A program made the translations under genes and the position numbers. This document shows positions 49,077 through 57,865 of a stretch of DNA of 64,000 nucleotides, piece after piece; within the stretch, counting starts at the first letter, position 1; each line of letters begins with the position of its first letter. The notes under the pieces are model-generated. The model was not told the DNA's origin. It saw only the letters and a program-made list of their open reading frames with translations, and ran no database searches. The stretch is from Nocardia otitidiscaviarum NBRC 14405 (GTDB taxonomy: Bacteria; Actinomycetota; Actinomycetes; Mycobacteriales; Mycobacteriaceae). Where the stretch lies: positions 62,001 to 126,000 of the forward strand of contig NZ_BAGD01000026.1 of the NCBI RefSeq assembly GCF_000308635.1, written 5' to 3'.

Positions 49077-51236
49077 GTGACCATCGCCACCACTGACGAG
49101 CATAAAGCCGTCCAGGAGTCGATGCGCGGATGGGCCGCCGCGATGCGCCCAATTGCAACAATGCGGACCGGCGCGCCGGACTATTGGCGCGAATACTGGT
49201 CGCGCCTCGCCGATCTCGGAATATTCCGGGTCGCGGTGCCCGAGGCGACGGGCGGTGCGGGCGGAACGGTCGGAGATCTCGCCGTGCTGGTGGAACAGGC
49301 GGCGCATGATCTTGTCGGCGGTCCGGTTCTCTCCACGGCATTGGCTGGACTCGTTGCCGGGGAGACGCTCGACGAGAATACGCCGTGCGGCGTGGCTCTC
49401 GGGGGCGAAATCGAGATATCGGCCGGTGAAACGGATCTCACCCTCACCGGGGAGTGGGATGTTGTGATCGGTGCCGCACCCGGTACGGCCGTGCTGGTCC
49501 CGGTGCGTACCGGTGACCGCGGCCGATGGTGTCTGCTCGACGCCGACGCGGCGGGATTGCGGGTGGAGCCGCTGGAACCGCTCGACCACAGCACTCCTCT
49601 CGCCCGTGTCGTCTGCTCGAATGTGACCGTCGCGCCGGAAAAGATCTTCTCGCCGCGCGAGAATGTACTCGATCTGGCCGCCGTGCTGGTGGCCGCCGAA
49701 GCCGCCGGGATCGCCGGCTGGTGCCTGGAAACCGCCACCGAATACGCCAAGGTGCGTGAGCAATTCGGTAAGAAGATCGGCGAATTCCAAGCGGTCAAAC
49801 ACATCTGCGCGTGGATGCTGTGCCGTGCCGAGCAGATTCGCGCGGTGGCCGCCGACGCCGCCGACGCGGTCGATACCGGAAGTTCGGAACTGCCGTTGGC
49901 CGCCGCCATCGCACTGGCGGTCTCGCTGGACGCCGCGGTGGAGACCGCGAAGGACTGTATTCAGGTCCTGGGTGGAATCGGTTTCACCTGGGAGCACGAC
50001 GCGCATCTGTATTTGCGGCGAGCCGTCGCGCTGCGTCAACTGCTGGGCGGTTCGGCGCGCTGGCGGGCGCGGGTGGCGGAGTTGACGCTCCAGGGGCAGC
50101 GCCGCACGGTCGGACTCGACCTGGGCGCGGATGCCGCCGTGGCGGGCGAGCCGAATTGGGAGGCCGTCGGGCTGGACGCGGAGCAGGCGGCGGTACTGGC
50201 CGCCGAGCTCTCCGGCATCGCCGCCCTGCCCGCGGCGGAACAACGAAACGCGTTGGCGGACACCGGGCTGCTGGCCTCGCACTGGCCGCGGCCGTACGGT
50301 CGCGGCGCGGGGCCGATCCTGCGCTCGCTGATCGAGGAGCAGATCCGCAAGGCCGGTATCGAACTGCCCGATATCGCCATCGCCAACTGGGCCGTCCCGA
50401 CCCTGCTGCAATACGGCACGCCGGAGCAGATCGAACGATTCGCGGGTCCCACGCTGCGCGGCGAGGTGGTGTGGTGTCAGCTGTTCAGCGAACCGGAGGC
50501 CGGTTCGGACCTGGCGGCATTGCGCACGGTGGCCCGGCGGGTGGACGGCGGTTGGAAACTGCGCGGGCAGAAGGTGTGGACGTCGTTGGCGAAAGAGGCG
50601 ACGTGGGGAATCTGCCTCGCGCGCACCGATCCCGCCGCACCCAAACACAAGGGCATCAGTTATTTCCTGGTGGAAATGAATAGTCCGGGCTTGGAGATTC
50701 GGCCGCTGGTGCAGATCACCGGCGAGGCGAAGTTCAGCGAGGTATTCCTCGATGATGTCTTCGTGCCGGACGAATGCTTGGTCGGGCAGCTGGGCAATGG
50801 CTGGAAGATCGCCCGCTCCACCCTCTCGGCCGAGCGGGTCGCCATGGGAGGCAAGGGAATCGGCGAGGAATTGGAGGCGCTCATCGCCGCCGCGCCGACC
50901 TCCGGGCCGGGTGCGGAATTGGTGGCCGATCGCCTGGGTGGACTTGTTTCAGAATCGGTCGCTGGAACTTTGCTGGAAGCTCGGGCGGCGCGCAAACTGC
51001 TCAGTGGCGGCGATCCCGGCCCGGAATCGAGCGTTCGCAAACTGGTCGGTGTGCGACATCGGCAGGCGGTGGCCGAATTCGCTGTCGAATTGTCGGGCGT
51101 GCCGGGCGCCCTGGAATCGGACGTGGTGAAAGAATTCCTGCTCACGCGTTGTTTGTCCATTGCGGGCGGAACCGAGCAGATTCTGTTGACCGTTGCCGGT
51201 GAACGAATTCTCGGGCTGCCTCGCGAATCGCAGTAG
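49077..51236 (+). CDS. fadE34: FadE34-type double acyl-CoA dehydrogenase
   Basis: A 719-residue protein with two tandem acyl-CoA dehydrogenase folds, as in mycobacterial FadE34 (ChsE3) next to kstR. The first half (about 1-335) carries DCIQVLGGIGFTWEHDAHLYLRR, the second (about 375-719) FSEPEAGSDLA, LRGQKVWTSLA and the end SIAGGTEQILLTVAGERILGLP. It dehydrogenates a CoA thioester of a cholesterol side-chain intermediate. GTG 49077 is the start. The KstR box lies 36 bp upstream. Confidence 0.93.
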   Translation: MTIATTDEHKAVQESMRGWAAAMRPIATMRTGAPDYWREYWSRLADLGIFRVAVPEATGGAGGTVGDLAVLVEQAAHDLVGGPVLSTALAGLVAGETLDENTPCGVALGGEIEISAGETDLTLTGEWDVVIGAAPGTAVLVPVRTGDRGRWCLLDADAAGLRVEPLEPLDHSTPLARVVCSNVTVAPEKIFSPRENVLDLAAVLVAAEAAGIAGWCLETATEYAKVREQFGKKIGEFQAVKHICAWMLCRAEQIRAVAADAADAVDTGSSELPLAAAIALAVSLDAAVETAKDCIQVLGGIGFTWEHDAHLYLRRAVALRQLLGGSARWRARVAELTLQGQRRTVGLDLGADAAVAGEPNWEAVGLDAEQAAVLAAELSGIAALPAAEQRNALADTGLLASHWPRPYGRGAGPILRSLIEEQIRKAGIELPDIAIANWAVPTLLQYGTPEQIERFAGPTLRGEVVWCQLFSEPEAGSDLAALRTVARRVDGGWKLRGQKVWTSLAKEATWGICLARTDPAAPKHKGISYFLVEMNSPGLEIRPLVQITGEAKFSEVFLDDVFVPDECLVGQLGNGWKIARSTLSAERVAMGGKGIGEELEALIAAAPTSGPGAELVADRLGGLVSESVAGTLLEARAARKLLSGGDPGPESSVRKLVGVRHRQAVAEFAVELSGVPGALESDVVKEFLLTRCLSIAGGTEQILLTVAGERILGLPRESQ

Positions 51237-51264
51237 CCAGCCACACTCAACCGGGAGCATTGCA

Positions 51265-52332
51265 TTGGACTTCACACGGGACGAGAGCCAGGACGCTGTC
51301 GCCGAGGTTGTCGTAAGTTTGCTGGAGCGCGAGAGCGCACGCGATATCGCGTTATGGCCCACCCTCGTCGACAGCGGGCTACTGGCTGTCGCGCTACCGG
51401 AGAAATACGGTGGCGACGGTATGGGGCTACTGGAGGTGTCGGCCCTGCTCACCGAGCTGGCCACCGACGCCGTGCAGGTGCCCGCGCTGACCACCTTGGG
51501 CTTCGGCGTGCTGCCGCTGGTCGCGGCGGGCGTGCCGGATGCGTTGGCGCAGGAGGTGTTTCCCGCGGTGGCCGAGGGCGCGGTCATCACGGCGGCACTG
51601 AACGAGCCGGGCGCGCCGTTCACGGTGAAGCCGGAGACCACCGCGGTCTCCGACGGGACCACCGTGCGCGTCTCCGGGCGCAAGGTGGCGGTGCCCTACG
51701 CCGACACCGCGCGCTGGATCCTGATCCCCACCGACAACGGCATCGCGGTGGTGGACGGGGACGCGGCAGGGCTGACCCGCACCGCCAACCCCACCTCCGA
51801 CGGCGTACCGGAATTCACCCTCGTCCTCGACGACGTGGCGATACCGGCCGAGCGGCTGCTGCCAGGCGGACTCGCCGAACTGCACCGCTGTGCGCTGGCG
51901 TGCCTCGGATCGGTGGCCGACGGTCTGCTCAAAGGGGTGATCGCGCTGACCGCCGAACACGTGCGCACCCGCCAGCAGTTCGGCCGTCCGCTGGCCGAAT
52001 TCCAGGCGGTGGCACAGCAGATCGCGGACGTGTACGTGGTCTCGCGCACCCTGCACGCGGCCGCCGTCTCGGCGAATTGGGCGTTGGCGCAACCAAGCGA
52101 TTCCGCCGAGCACAACGAACGTACCGATGACGACCTCGACGTGCTGGCCTACACGGTGGCCGCGGAACTGCCCGCGGCCCTGCAGAAGTGTCACCACCTG
52201 CACGGTGGCATCGGCGTCGATGTGACTCACCCGCTGCACCGCTACTACTCACAGGCCAAGGACATTGCCCGCTGGCTCGGCGGCGAATCCTTCCGGCTGG
52301 ACCGACTGGGAGCCAGATGTACATCGAACTGA
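51265..52332 (+). CDS. fadE28: FadE28 (ChsE1), acyl-CoA dehydrogenase subunit
   Basis: A 355-residue protein colinear with FadE28 (Rv3544c, from memory). ALNEPGAPF, ARTRQQFGRPLAEFQAVAQQIADVY and HHLHGGIGVDVTHPLHRYYSQAKDI are shared. It forms a heterotetramer with FadE29 that oxidises the three-carbon side-chain intermediate. The start is an unusual TTG (51265) with GGGAG at 7-nt spacing; no ATG or GTG fits the homologous start. It follows fadE34 by 28 bp and its stop overlaps fadE29. Confidence 0.92.
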   Translation: MDFTRDESQDAVAEVVVSLLERESARDIALWPTLVDSGLLAVALPEKYGGDGMGLLEVSALLTELATDAVQVPALTTLGFGVLPLVAAGVPDALAQEVFPAVAEGAVITAALNEPGAPFTVKPETTAVSDGTTVRVSGRKVAVPYADTARWILIPTDNGIAVVDGDAAGLTRTANPTSDGVPEFTLVLDDVAIPAERLLPGGLAELHRCALACLGSVADGLLKGVIALTAEHVRTRQQFGRPLAEFQAVAQQIADVYVVSRTLHAAAVSANWALAQPSDSAEHNERTDDDLDVLAYTVAAELPAALQKCHHLHGGIGVDVTHPLHRYYSQAKDIARWLGGESFRLDRLGARCTSN

Positions 52333-53486
52333 CCGCCGAACAGCGGCGGTTGCGCGACGATCTACGTTCGTACTTCACCGGTCTCGTGACTCCCGAAGAG
52401 GAGGCCGAGATGCTGGTGAACCGGCACGGCGACGCCTACCGCGCGGTGGTGCGTCGAATGGGCTCCGACGGCTGGCTCGGTGTGGGCTGGCCGAAGGAGT
52501 TCGGCGGCCAGGGCTTCGGGCCGCTGGAACAGCAGATCTTCTACAACGAAGCCGTGCGCGCGGACGTGCCGGTGCCGCTGGTCACCCTGTTGACCGTCGG
52601 CCCGGCACTGCAAACCTTCGGCACCGAGGAGCAGAAGCGCAAGTTCCTGCCCGGAATCCTCTCCGGTGACATTCATTTCGCCATCGGCTACTCGGAGCCG
52701 GAGGCGGGCACCGACCTCGCCGCGCTGCGCACCAGCGCGGTGCGCGATGCCGACGGCGACTGGATCGTCAACGGGCAGAAGATCTTCACCACCGGTGCGC
52801 ACGAGGCCGACTACATCTGGCTGGCGGCGCGCACCGGCACGGTGGAGTCCCGCCACCGCGGCATCACGATCCTGATCGTGGACACCACCGATCCCGGCTA
52901 CTCGTGGACGCCCATCATCACCTGCGACGGCGCGCACCACACCAACGCCACCTACTTCGACAATGTGCGCGTGCCCGCGTCCATGACCGTCGGCGACGAG
53001 AACGGCGGCTGGAAGCTCATCACCACCCAGCTCAATCACGAGCGGGTGAGCCTGGGCCCGTCCGGCAAGATCGAACAGCTCTACGACCGGGTGCGGGAGT
53101 GGGCGCGGACGCAGGGTGTGCTCGGCGAGCCCGACGTCCGGCGCGCCCTGGGCCGCCTGCACGCCATGGTGCGGCTGAACGAACTGCTGAACTGGCAGGT
53201 GGCGTCCAATATGGAACGCTCCGACGCCGATCCGCGCGATGTCATCGCCGACGCCTCCGCCACCAAGGTGTACTCCACCGAGGCGCTGCAGGAGGCGGGT
53301 CGCCTGGCGGAGGAGATCGTCGGCCGCTTCGGCGATCCCGCCGAACTCGCCACCGCCGACCTGCTGACCTGGCTGGACCGGCGCACCAAGCAGAACCTGG
53401 TGGTGACCTTCGGCGGCGGCGTGAACGAAGTAATGCGCGAGCTGATCGCCCAGATGGGCCTGCGACTACCTCGCGTCCCCCGGTAG
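52317..53486 (+). CDS. fadE29: FadE29 (ChsE2), acyl-CoA dehydrogenase subunit
   Basis: A 389-residue partner of FadE28. VGWPKEFGGQGFGPLEQQIF, FAIGYSEPEAGTDLAALRT, GAHHTNATYFDNVRVP and the C-terminal TFGGGVNEVMRELIA-QMGLRLPRVPR match mycobacterial FadE29. ATG 52317 overlaps the fadE28 stop. The last eleven codons are the start of a 98-bp unit that is tandemly repeated downstream. Confidence 0.95.
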   Translation: MYIELTAEQRRLRDDLRSYFTGLVTPEEEAEMLVNRHGDAYRAVVRRMGSDGWLGVGWPKEFGGQGFGPLEQQIFYNEAVRADVPVPLVTLLTVGPALQTFGTEEQKRKFLPGILSGDIHFAIGYSEPEAGTDLAALRTSAVRDADGDWIVNGQKIFTTGAHEADYIWLAARTGTVESRHRGITILIVDTTDPGYSWTPIITCDGAHHTNATYFDNVRVPASMTVGDENGGWKLITTQLNHERVSLGPSGKIEQLYDRVREWARTQGVLGEPDVRRALGRLHAMVRLNELLNWQVASNMERSDADPRDVIADASATKVYSTEALQEAGRLAEEIVGRFGDPAELATADLLTWLDRRTKQNLVVTFGGGVNEVMRELIAQMGLRLPRVPR

Positions 53487-53685
53487 GAGTCGAGGTGTCC
53501 GGAGCCGTCGCGGTCGTCTCGAAGTCATGCGCGCTGTGTCCGATGGCCCAGATGGGCCCGCGACTGCCTCGCGTCCCCCGATAGGAGTCGAGGTGTCCGG
53601 AGCCGTCGCGGTCGTCTCGAAGTCATGCGCGCTGTGTCCGATGGCCCAGATGGGCCCGCGACTGCCTCGCGTCCCCCGATAGGAG
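53451..53685. repeat. 98-bp tandem duplication of the fadE29 3' end
   Basis: The unit beginning CAGATGGGCC starts at 53451, 53549 and 53647, exactly 98 bp apart; the last copy is partial and ends in the chsH2 ribosome-binding site. Copies 2 and 3 are almost identical; copy 1 differs by a few bases. Each full copy carries AGGAG plus a GTG that opens a 29-codon frame ending in PRLPRVPR. It puts about 200 bp between fadE29 and chsH2, genes that adjoin in mycobacteria. Confidence 0.92.
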
Positions 53686-53692
53686 TTCCCCA

Positions 53693-54634
53693 GTGTCACA
53701 GAGCTTCACGGCCGACGATATCGTCGCGGCCGCCGAGAAGATCAAGGCGGCGGGACAGTCCGCGCCGCGTCTGGCCCGTGATCCGGTGAACCAGCCGATG
53801 ATCAACAACTGGGTGGAGGCCATCGGCGACACCAACCCGATCTACGTGGATGTGGAGGCCGCGCGGGCGGCCGGGCATCCCGACGTGGTCGCGCCGCCCG
53901 CCATGGCGCAGGTGTGGACCATGCTGGGCCTGAACGGGGTCCGGCCCGCCGACGATCCCATGAACGCCACCAACGACCTGCTGGACGCGGCCGGGTACAC
54001 CTCGGTGGTCGGCACCAACTGCGAGCAGATCTACCACCGGTACCTGCGGGTCGGCGAACAGGTGAACGTGCGCAGCGCACTGGATTCGCTGGTGGGGCCC
54101 AAGCGCACCGGGCTGGGGGAGGGGTGGTTCGCCACCTACCGCACCAGCTGGTACGTGGGCGACGAACTGGTCACCGAAATGCTGTTCCGCATCCTCAAAT
54201 TCGCGCCGGGAGCGGCGAAACCCGATCCGGCCGAAGACCTCGCGAAGCGGGTGCGGCCCACCGTCTCCAAGGACACCGAATTCTTCTGGGAGGGAACCAA
54301 GCTCGGGGAGCTGCGCATCCAGCGTCGCCCCGACGGCACCCTCCAGCATCCGCCGGTTCCGGCGCTGTGGAAGGACAAGACGGAGCAGACCGACTATGTG
54401 GTGGCCTCCGGGCGCGGCACCGTGTTCAGCTTCGTCGTACATCACGCGCCGAAGGTGCCCGGCCGCACGCTGCCGTACGTGGTGGCGCTGGTCGAACTGG
54501 AGGAGGGGGTGCGGATGCTGGGTGAGCTGCGCGGTATCGACCCCGCCGAGGTCGAGGTGGGGTTGCCGGTCGAGGTCGGCTTCGAGGCGCTCGACGATGA
54601 CAACACCGTGCCGTACTGGAAGGCTGTGCGATGA
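53693..54634 (+). CDS. chsH2: ChsH2, hydratase subunit with DUF35 domain
   Basis: A 313-residue subunit of the ChsH1-ChsH2 enoyl-CoA hydratase in cholesterol side-chain degradation. Residues 1-160 are a MaoC-like hot-dog fold (RDPVNQPMINNWVEAIGDTNPIYVD); the C-terminal ~130 residues are a DUF35 (rubredoxin-like/OB) domain that recruits the aldolase Ltp2 in mycobacteria. GTG 53693 follows AGGAG that belongs to the third tandem-repeat copy. Its stop overlaps chsH1. Confidence 0.93.
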   Translation: MSQSFTADDIVAAAEKIKAAGQSAPRLARDPVNQPMINNWVEAIGDTNPIYVDVEAARAAGHPDVVAPPAMAQVWTMLGLNGVRPADDPMNATNDLLDAAGYTSVVGTNCEQIYHRYLRVGEQVNVRSALDSLVGPKRTGLGEGWFATYRTSWYVGDELVTEMLFRILKFAPGAAKPDPAEDLAKRVRPTVSKDTEFFWEGTKLGELRIQRRPDGTLQHPPVPALWKDKTEQTDYVVASGRGTVFSFVVHHAPKVPGRTLPYVVALVELEEGVRMLGELRGIDPAEVEVGLPVEVGFEALDDDNTVPYWKAVR

Positions 54635-55047
54635 CCGCTCTGGAGCCCGCCACCGTGCGGGTCGGAACCACGCTGCCCGAGTTGGTGATTCACGCCGACC
54701 CGACCTTCGTGATCAGCTCGGCGCTGGCCACCCGGGATTTCCAGGACGTGCATCACGATCGCGACAAGGCGGTCGAGCGCGGTTCCAAGGACATCTTCGT
54801 CAATATCCTCACCGACACCGGCCTGGTGCAGCGTTTCGTCACAGACTGGGCCGGGCCGCGCGCCATCGTGAAGTCGATCGCGCTGCGGCTGGGCGTACCG
54901 CTGTACGCGAACGACACCCTGACCCTGACCGGCACCGTCACCGCCGTCGAAGGCGATGAGATCACCATCGAGGTCGTCGGCCGCGACAGCCTCGGCGACC
55001 ACATCACGGCCAAGGCCGTCATCTCGCTGCAGGAGGCAGTCAAGTGA
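54631..55047 (+). CDS. chsH1: ChsH1, MaoC-like hydratase subunit
   Basis: A 138-residue hot-dog protein, partner of ChsH2. DFQDVHHDRDKA carries the catalytic-type Asp and His expected in the hydratase dyad; FVNILTDTGLVQRFVTDWAG follows. It overlaps chsH2 and ltp2 by ATGA/GTGA, so the three are coupled, matching the complex they form. Confidence 0.93.
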   Translation: MTALEPATVRVGTTLPELVIHADPTFVISSALATRDFQDVHHDRDKAVERGSKDIFVNILTDTGLVQRFVTDWAGPRAIVKSIALRLGVPLYANDTLTLTGTVTAVEGDEITIEVVGRDSLGDHITAKAVISLQEAVK

Positions 55048-56246
55048 CCACAGCAAGCGGTGGTCGGCCGACCGGCGGACTGAGCGGCCGCGCGGCCATC
55101 GTCGGCATCGGCGCGACGGATTTCTCCAAGGATTCCGGGCGCAGTGAACTGCGCCTGGCCGCCGAGGCGGTCACCGCCGCGCTCGCGGACGCCGGGCTGA
55201 CCCCGGCGGACGTGGACGGCCTGACCACCTTCACCATGGACACCAACACCCAGGCCGCCGTGGCGCGCGCCACCGGCATCCCGAGCCTGAAGTTCTTCAG
55301 CAACATTCCCTTCGGCGGCGGCGCGGCCGCGGCCACCGTGCAGCAGGCCGCCATGGCGGTGGCGACCGGTGTCGCGGATGTGGTGGTGGCCTACCGCGCG
55401 TTCAACGAGCGCTCCGGAAATCGCTTCGGCCAGTTCGCCACCCACCTGGCCACCGGCAACCCGTCCTCCTCGGGTGTGGACAACGCCTTCTCCTACACCC
55501 ACGGCCTCGGCACCCCCGCCGCCCAGGTGGCGATGGTGGCCCGCCGCTATATGCACGTCTACGGCGCGACCAGCGCGGACTTCGGCCGTGTCGCCGTCGC
55601 CGACCGCAAACACGCGGCCGTCAACCCCGCCGCCCACTTCTACGGCAAGCCGATCACCCTGGAGGACCACCAGTCCTCCCGCTGGATCGCCGAACCCCTG
55701 CACCTGCTGGACTGCTGCCAGGAAACCGACGGCGGCGTAGCCCTGGTCGTCACCAGCGCCGAGCGCGCCCGCGACCTCCCCAACAAACCCGCCGTAATCC
55801 TCGGCGCCGCACAGGGTTCCGGCGCCGACCAGTACGTCATGACCAGCTACTACCGCGACGCCCTCACCGGCCTCCCCGAAATGGGCCTGGTAGGCGACCA
55901 ACTCTGGTCCCAGAGCGGCCTCACCCCCGCCGACATGCAAGCCGCCATCCTCTACGACCACTTCACCCCCTTCGTCCTCATGCAACTCGAGGAACTCGGC
56001 TTCTGCCCCCGCGGCGAAGCCAAGGACTTCATCGCCGACGGAGCCATAGAACTGGGCGGCCGCCTCCCCCTCAACACCCACGGCGGCCAACTCGGCGAGG
56101 CCTACATCCACGGCATGAACGGCATCGCCGAGGGCGTCCGCCAAATCCGCGGCACCTCCGTGAACCAGGTCGACGGCCTGGAGAACATCATCGTCACCGC
56201 GGGCACCGGCGTACCGACATCGGGCCTGATCCTCAGCACAAACTGA
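55044..56246 (+). CDS. ltp2: Ltp2, thiolase-like retro-aldolase
   Basis: A 400-residue thiolase-superfamily enzyme, like Rv3540c. RAAIVGIGATDFSKDSGRSELRLAAEAV at the start, a SFG-like FFSNIPFGGGAAAATVQQA segment, HGLGTPAAQVAMVARRYMHVYG and LPLNTHGGQLGEAYIHGMNGIAEGVRQIRG near the end. In mycobacteria Ltp2 cleaves the steroid side chain by retro-aldol reaction together with ChsH2. It ends the igr operon. Confidence 0.94.
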   Translation: MTTASGGRPTGGLSGRAAIVGIGATDFSKDSGRSELRLAAEAVTAALADAGLTPADVDGLTTFTMDTNTQAAVARATGIPSLKFFSNIPFGGGAAAATVQQAAMAVATGVADVVVAYRAFNERSGNRFGQFATHLATGNPSSSGVDNAFSYTHGLGTPAAQVAMVARRYMHVYGATSADFGRVAVADRKHAAVNPAAHFYGKPITLEDHQSSRWIAEPLHLLDCCQETDGGVALVVTSAERARDLPNKPAVILGAAQGSGADQYVMTSYYRDALTGLPEMGLVGDQLWSQSGLTPADMQAAILYDHFTPFVLMQLEELGFCPRGEAKDFIADGAIELGGRLPLNTHGGQLGEAYIHGMNGIAEGVRQIRGTSVNQVDGLENIIVTAGTGVPTSGLILSTN

Positions 56247-56459
56247 CCGCTCCGGACGCACCCGTGCGCCGGGGGCGCAACCGCCTACCCCTGACGCACC
56301 GGCCGGTTGGCACGCGGGCGTTTGACAACGGCCAGATGCGCGGTGACGTAGCGGCCACGTGTGCAGCAGTCGTGTGGCCGTAGGCGGGTCGGCGTGTTGT
56401 CTATGCCGCTGACGAGTATTTCCGCCGATGCCTGGTATCTCGGATGGTATTTTTCTGGT

Positions 56460-56657
56460 ATGGCTTGGACCATGCGCCGAGGCGCAAGTCGAGTCCGAAG
56501 GGCGCTCCAGCAGGAGATCACCAGGGATGCGGTCCGGGAGTACCTCATGCGGCATCGTCGATGGACGGAACCGCTGGTCGGCGACGAGTATACGTTCGAC
56601 ATGGGTGGTCCGATCGGCAAGGACGACATCCAGGATGCGATGAACCGGCCCGCATGA
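56460..56657 (+). CDS. Putative VapB-like antitoxin
   Basis: A 65-residue basic protein: MAWTMRRGASRVRRALQQEI then TRDAVREYLMRHRRWTEPLVGDEY and an acidic C-terminal end (DIQDAMNRPA). It overlaps the PIN-domain gene by 4 nt, the classical toxin-antitoxin order. TATTTT (56448-56453) lies 6 nt before the ATG, so the mRNA is probably leaderless; longer readings from 56361 or 56403 are possible. No DNA-binding motif was recognised with certainty. Confidence 0.65.
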   Translation: MAWTMRRGASRVRRALQQEITRDAVREYLMRHRRWTEPLVGDEYTFDMGGPIGKDDIQDAMNRPA

Positions 56658-57097
56658 TCGTCGTCGCCGGCACCTCGGGTCTGCTGGCACTGTTCAACCG
56701 CTCCGACCCGGAGCATTTCGCGGTACGGCGGGCGGCGGACGTCGCGAGTGCGCTGGTGGTGAGCCCGCTCGCGCTGACCGAGGTGCATCATGTGGCGAGC
56801 GCCCGCGTCGGCCGCAAGGTTGCCGATGCGATTTTGGGCAAGCTGGCCGATCGAATCGCCGCCACGCGCATCGTGCTCGGGGAAATCGTTGCCGCACAGT
56901 TGCATTCGGCCCTGGAGGTCCGCACCGCGTACCACGACCTCAACCTCGATATCGTCGACGCGACCTGCGTGGTGCTGGCCGACCACTTCGACACCGATCT
57001 GATTCTGACTCTGGACCGCAGGGATTTTCGCGTGATCAGGCCATTGCGCCGATACGCGGCATTCCAGATCCTGCCCGACGACTTCGTCGGGGGATAG
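56654..57097 (+). CDS. PIN-domain (VapC-like) protein lacking the first catalytic Asp
   Basis: A 147-residue PIN fold ribonuclease-like toxin. The start MIVVAGTSGLLALFNRSDPEH aligns with the usual (V/A)DTSxLLA, but the conserved Asp is Gly6 here (GGC, one base from GAC). The remaining acidic residues are present: Glu43 (LTEVHH), Asp102 (DIVDATC) and Asp121 (LTLDRRDF). It may be inactive, or metal-binding may be altered. Coupled to the putative antitoxin. Confidence 0.8.
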   Translation: MIVVAGTSGLLALFNRSDPEHFAVRRAADVASALVVSPLALTEVHHVASARVGRKVADAILGKLADRIAATRIVLGEIVAAQLHSALEVRTAYHDLNLDIVDATCVVLADHFDTDLILTLDRRDFRVIRPLRRYAAFQILPDDFVGG

Positions 57098-57136
57098 TGA
57101 CGCAAACAGCCGCACCGCTGGTGATCGGCCGAAGGA

Positions 57137-57847
57137 CTATTTTTCGGCGGGGAGGCGTTCGGGTGGCTCCTGAATGTAGGGGTCGGGTCTGAACGGTTCG
57201 CATGTTTGCCGGGCCAAGTCGTTCTGCTGGCCAGGAAGTTCGGCGAACTCTTCGGTGGACTGGTCTACTACCAGCGGTCGTGGTGTCGAAGCCTTCTGCC
57301 CGCTGGCGGATGCCTCGGTGGTCATGGCGACGGTGTATCGGATGGGGGAATAGGATTCGGTGGGATTGCTCAACCTCAGTTCGCCGTCGTCGCCCATCTC
57401 GTAAACGCCGGGTGTGTTGAAGCGGCAGATGGTAACGACCCATTGGGTGTCGTCTTGCTGCGCGATGTCGACGGCTCGGTATGTTGCGCCCCCAGTCTCT
57501 GGGACGAGACCTCCTGGTATGCCGATATAGGGTCGACCTTCTTTGGTTACCTTGTCGTAGATCTCCGACAAATAGGACTCGTCTTCGCTGACGATGTAGT
57601 TGGTGATAGCCAGTCGAACACTGAGGGCAACCGCCGCCGCGTCCGCCTCTGCTTCATTGGCTGGGACTGCGATGTTCGACCTGAACTGCGGCGATGGATA
57701 GGGAAATGCTGCTGCCTGCGATTGCGACGTCTCGACCGTGCTCGTAACCGTTGCGGCGGGTGGCGAGCCAGTCGAGCACGCCGTCACCATGGCTGCGATC
57801 AACGTCGGAAGGGCGACGCCAGTGAGAGTTCTGAAACTCGGTTTCAA
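57137..57847 (-). CDS. Putative lipoprotein
   Basis: A 236-residue protein with a signal peptide and lipobox VTAC (Cys about 24), a Thr/Ser/Ala linker, and a mixed globular domain: YPSPQFRSNIAVPANEAEADAAAVALSVRLAITNYI, DTQWVVTICRFNTPGVYE and SYSPIRYTVAM. No family recognised. It is 18 bp downstream of the large type-VII-like gene on the same strand and may be a partner or surface anchor for it. Codon use is less GC-biased than in the conserved genes. Confidence 0.65.
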   Translation of the reverse strand: MKPSFRTLTGVALPTLIAAMVTACSTGSPPAATVTSTVETSQSQAAAFPYPSPQFRSNIAVPANEAEADAAAVALSVRLAITNYIVSEDESYLSEIYDKVTKEGRPYIGIPGGLVPETGGATYRAVDIAQQDDTQWVVTICRFNTPGVYEMGDDGELRLSNPTESYSPIRYTVAMTTEASASGQKASTPRPLVVDQSTEEFAELPGQQNDLARQTCEPFRPDPYIQEPPERLPAEK

Positions 57848-57865
57848 GTGTATTCACCACTTAAT

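Noticed and set aside
49077..51236. fadE34 as two fused separate genes or an assembly error
   Set aside because: The double-domain form and length are normal for FadE34 in this group.
53495..53584. 29-codon frame in each 98-bp repeat, with its own AGGAG and GTG
   Set aside because: It is a by-product of the tandem duplication; I list the repeat instead. Translation is possible but not supported.
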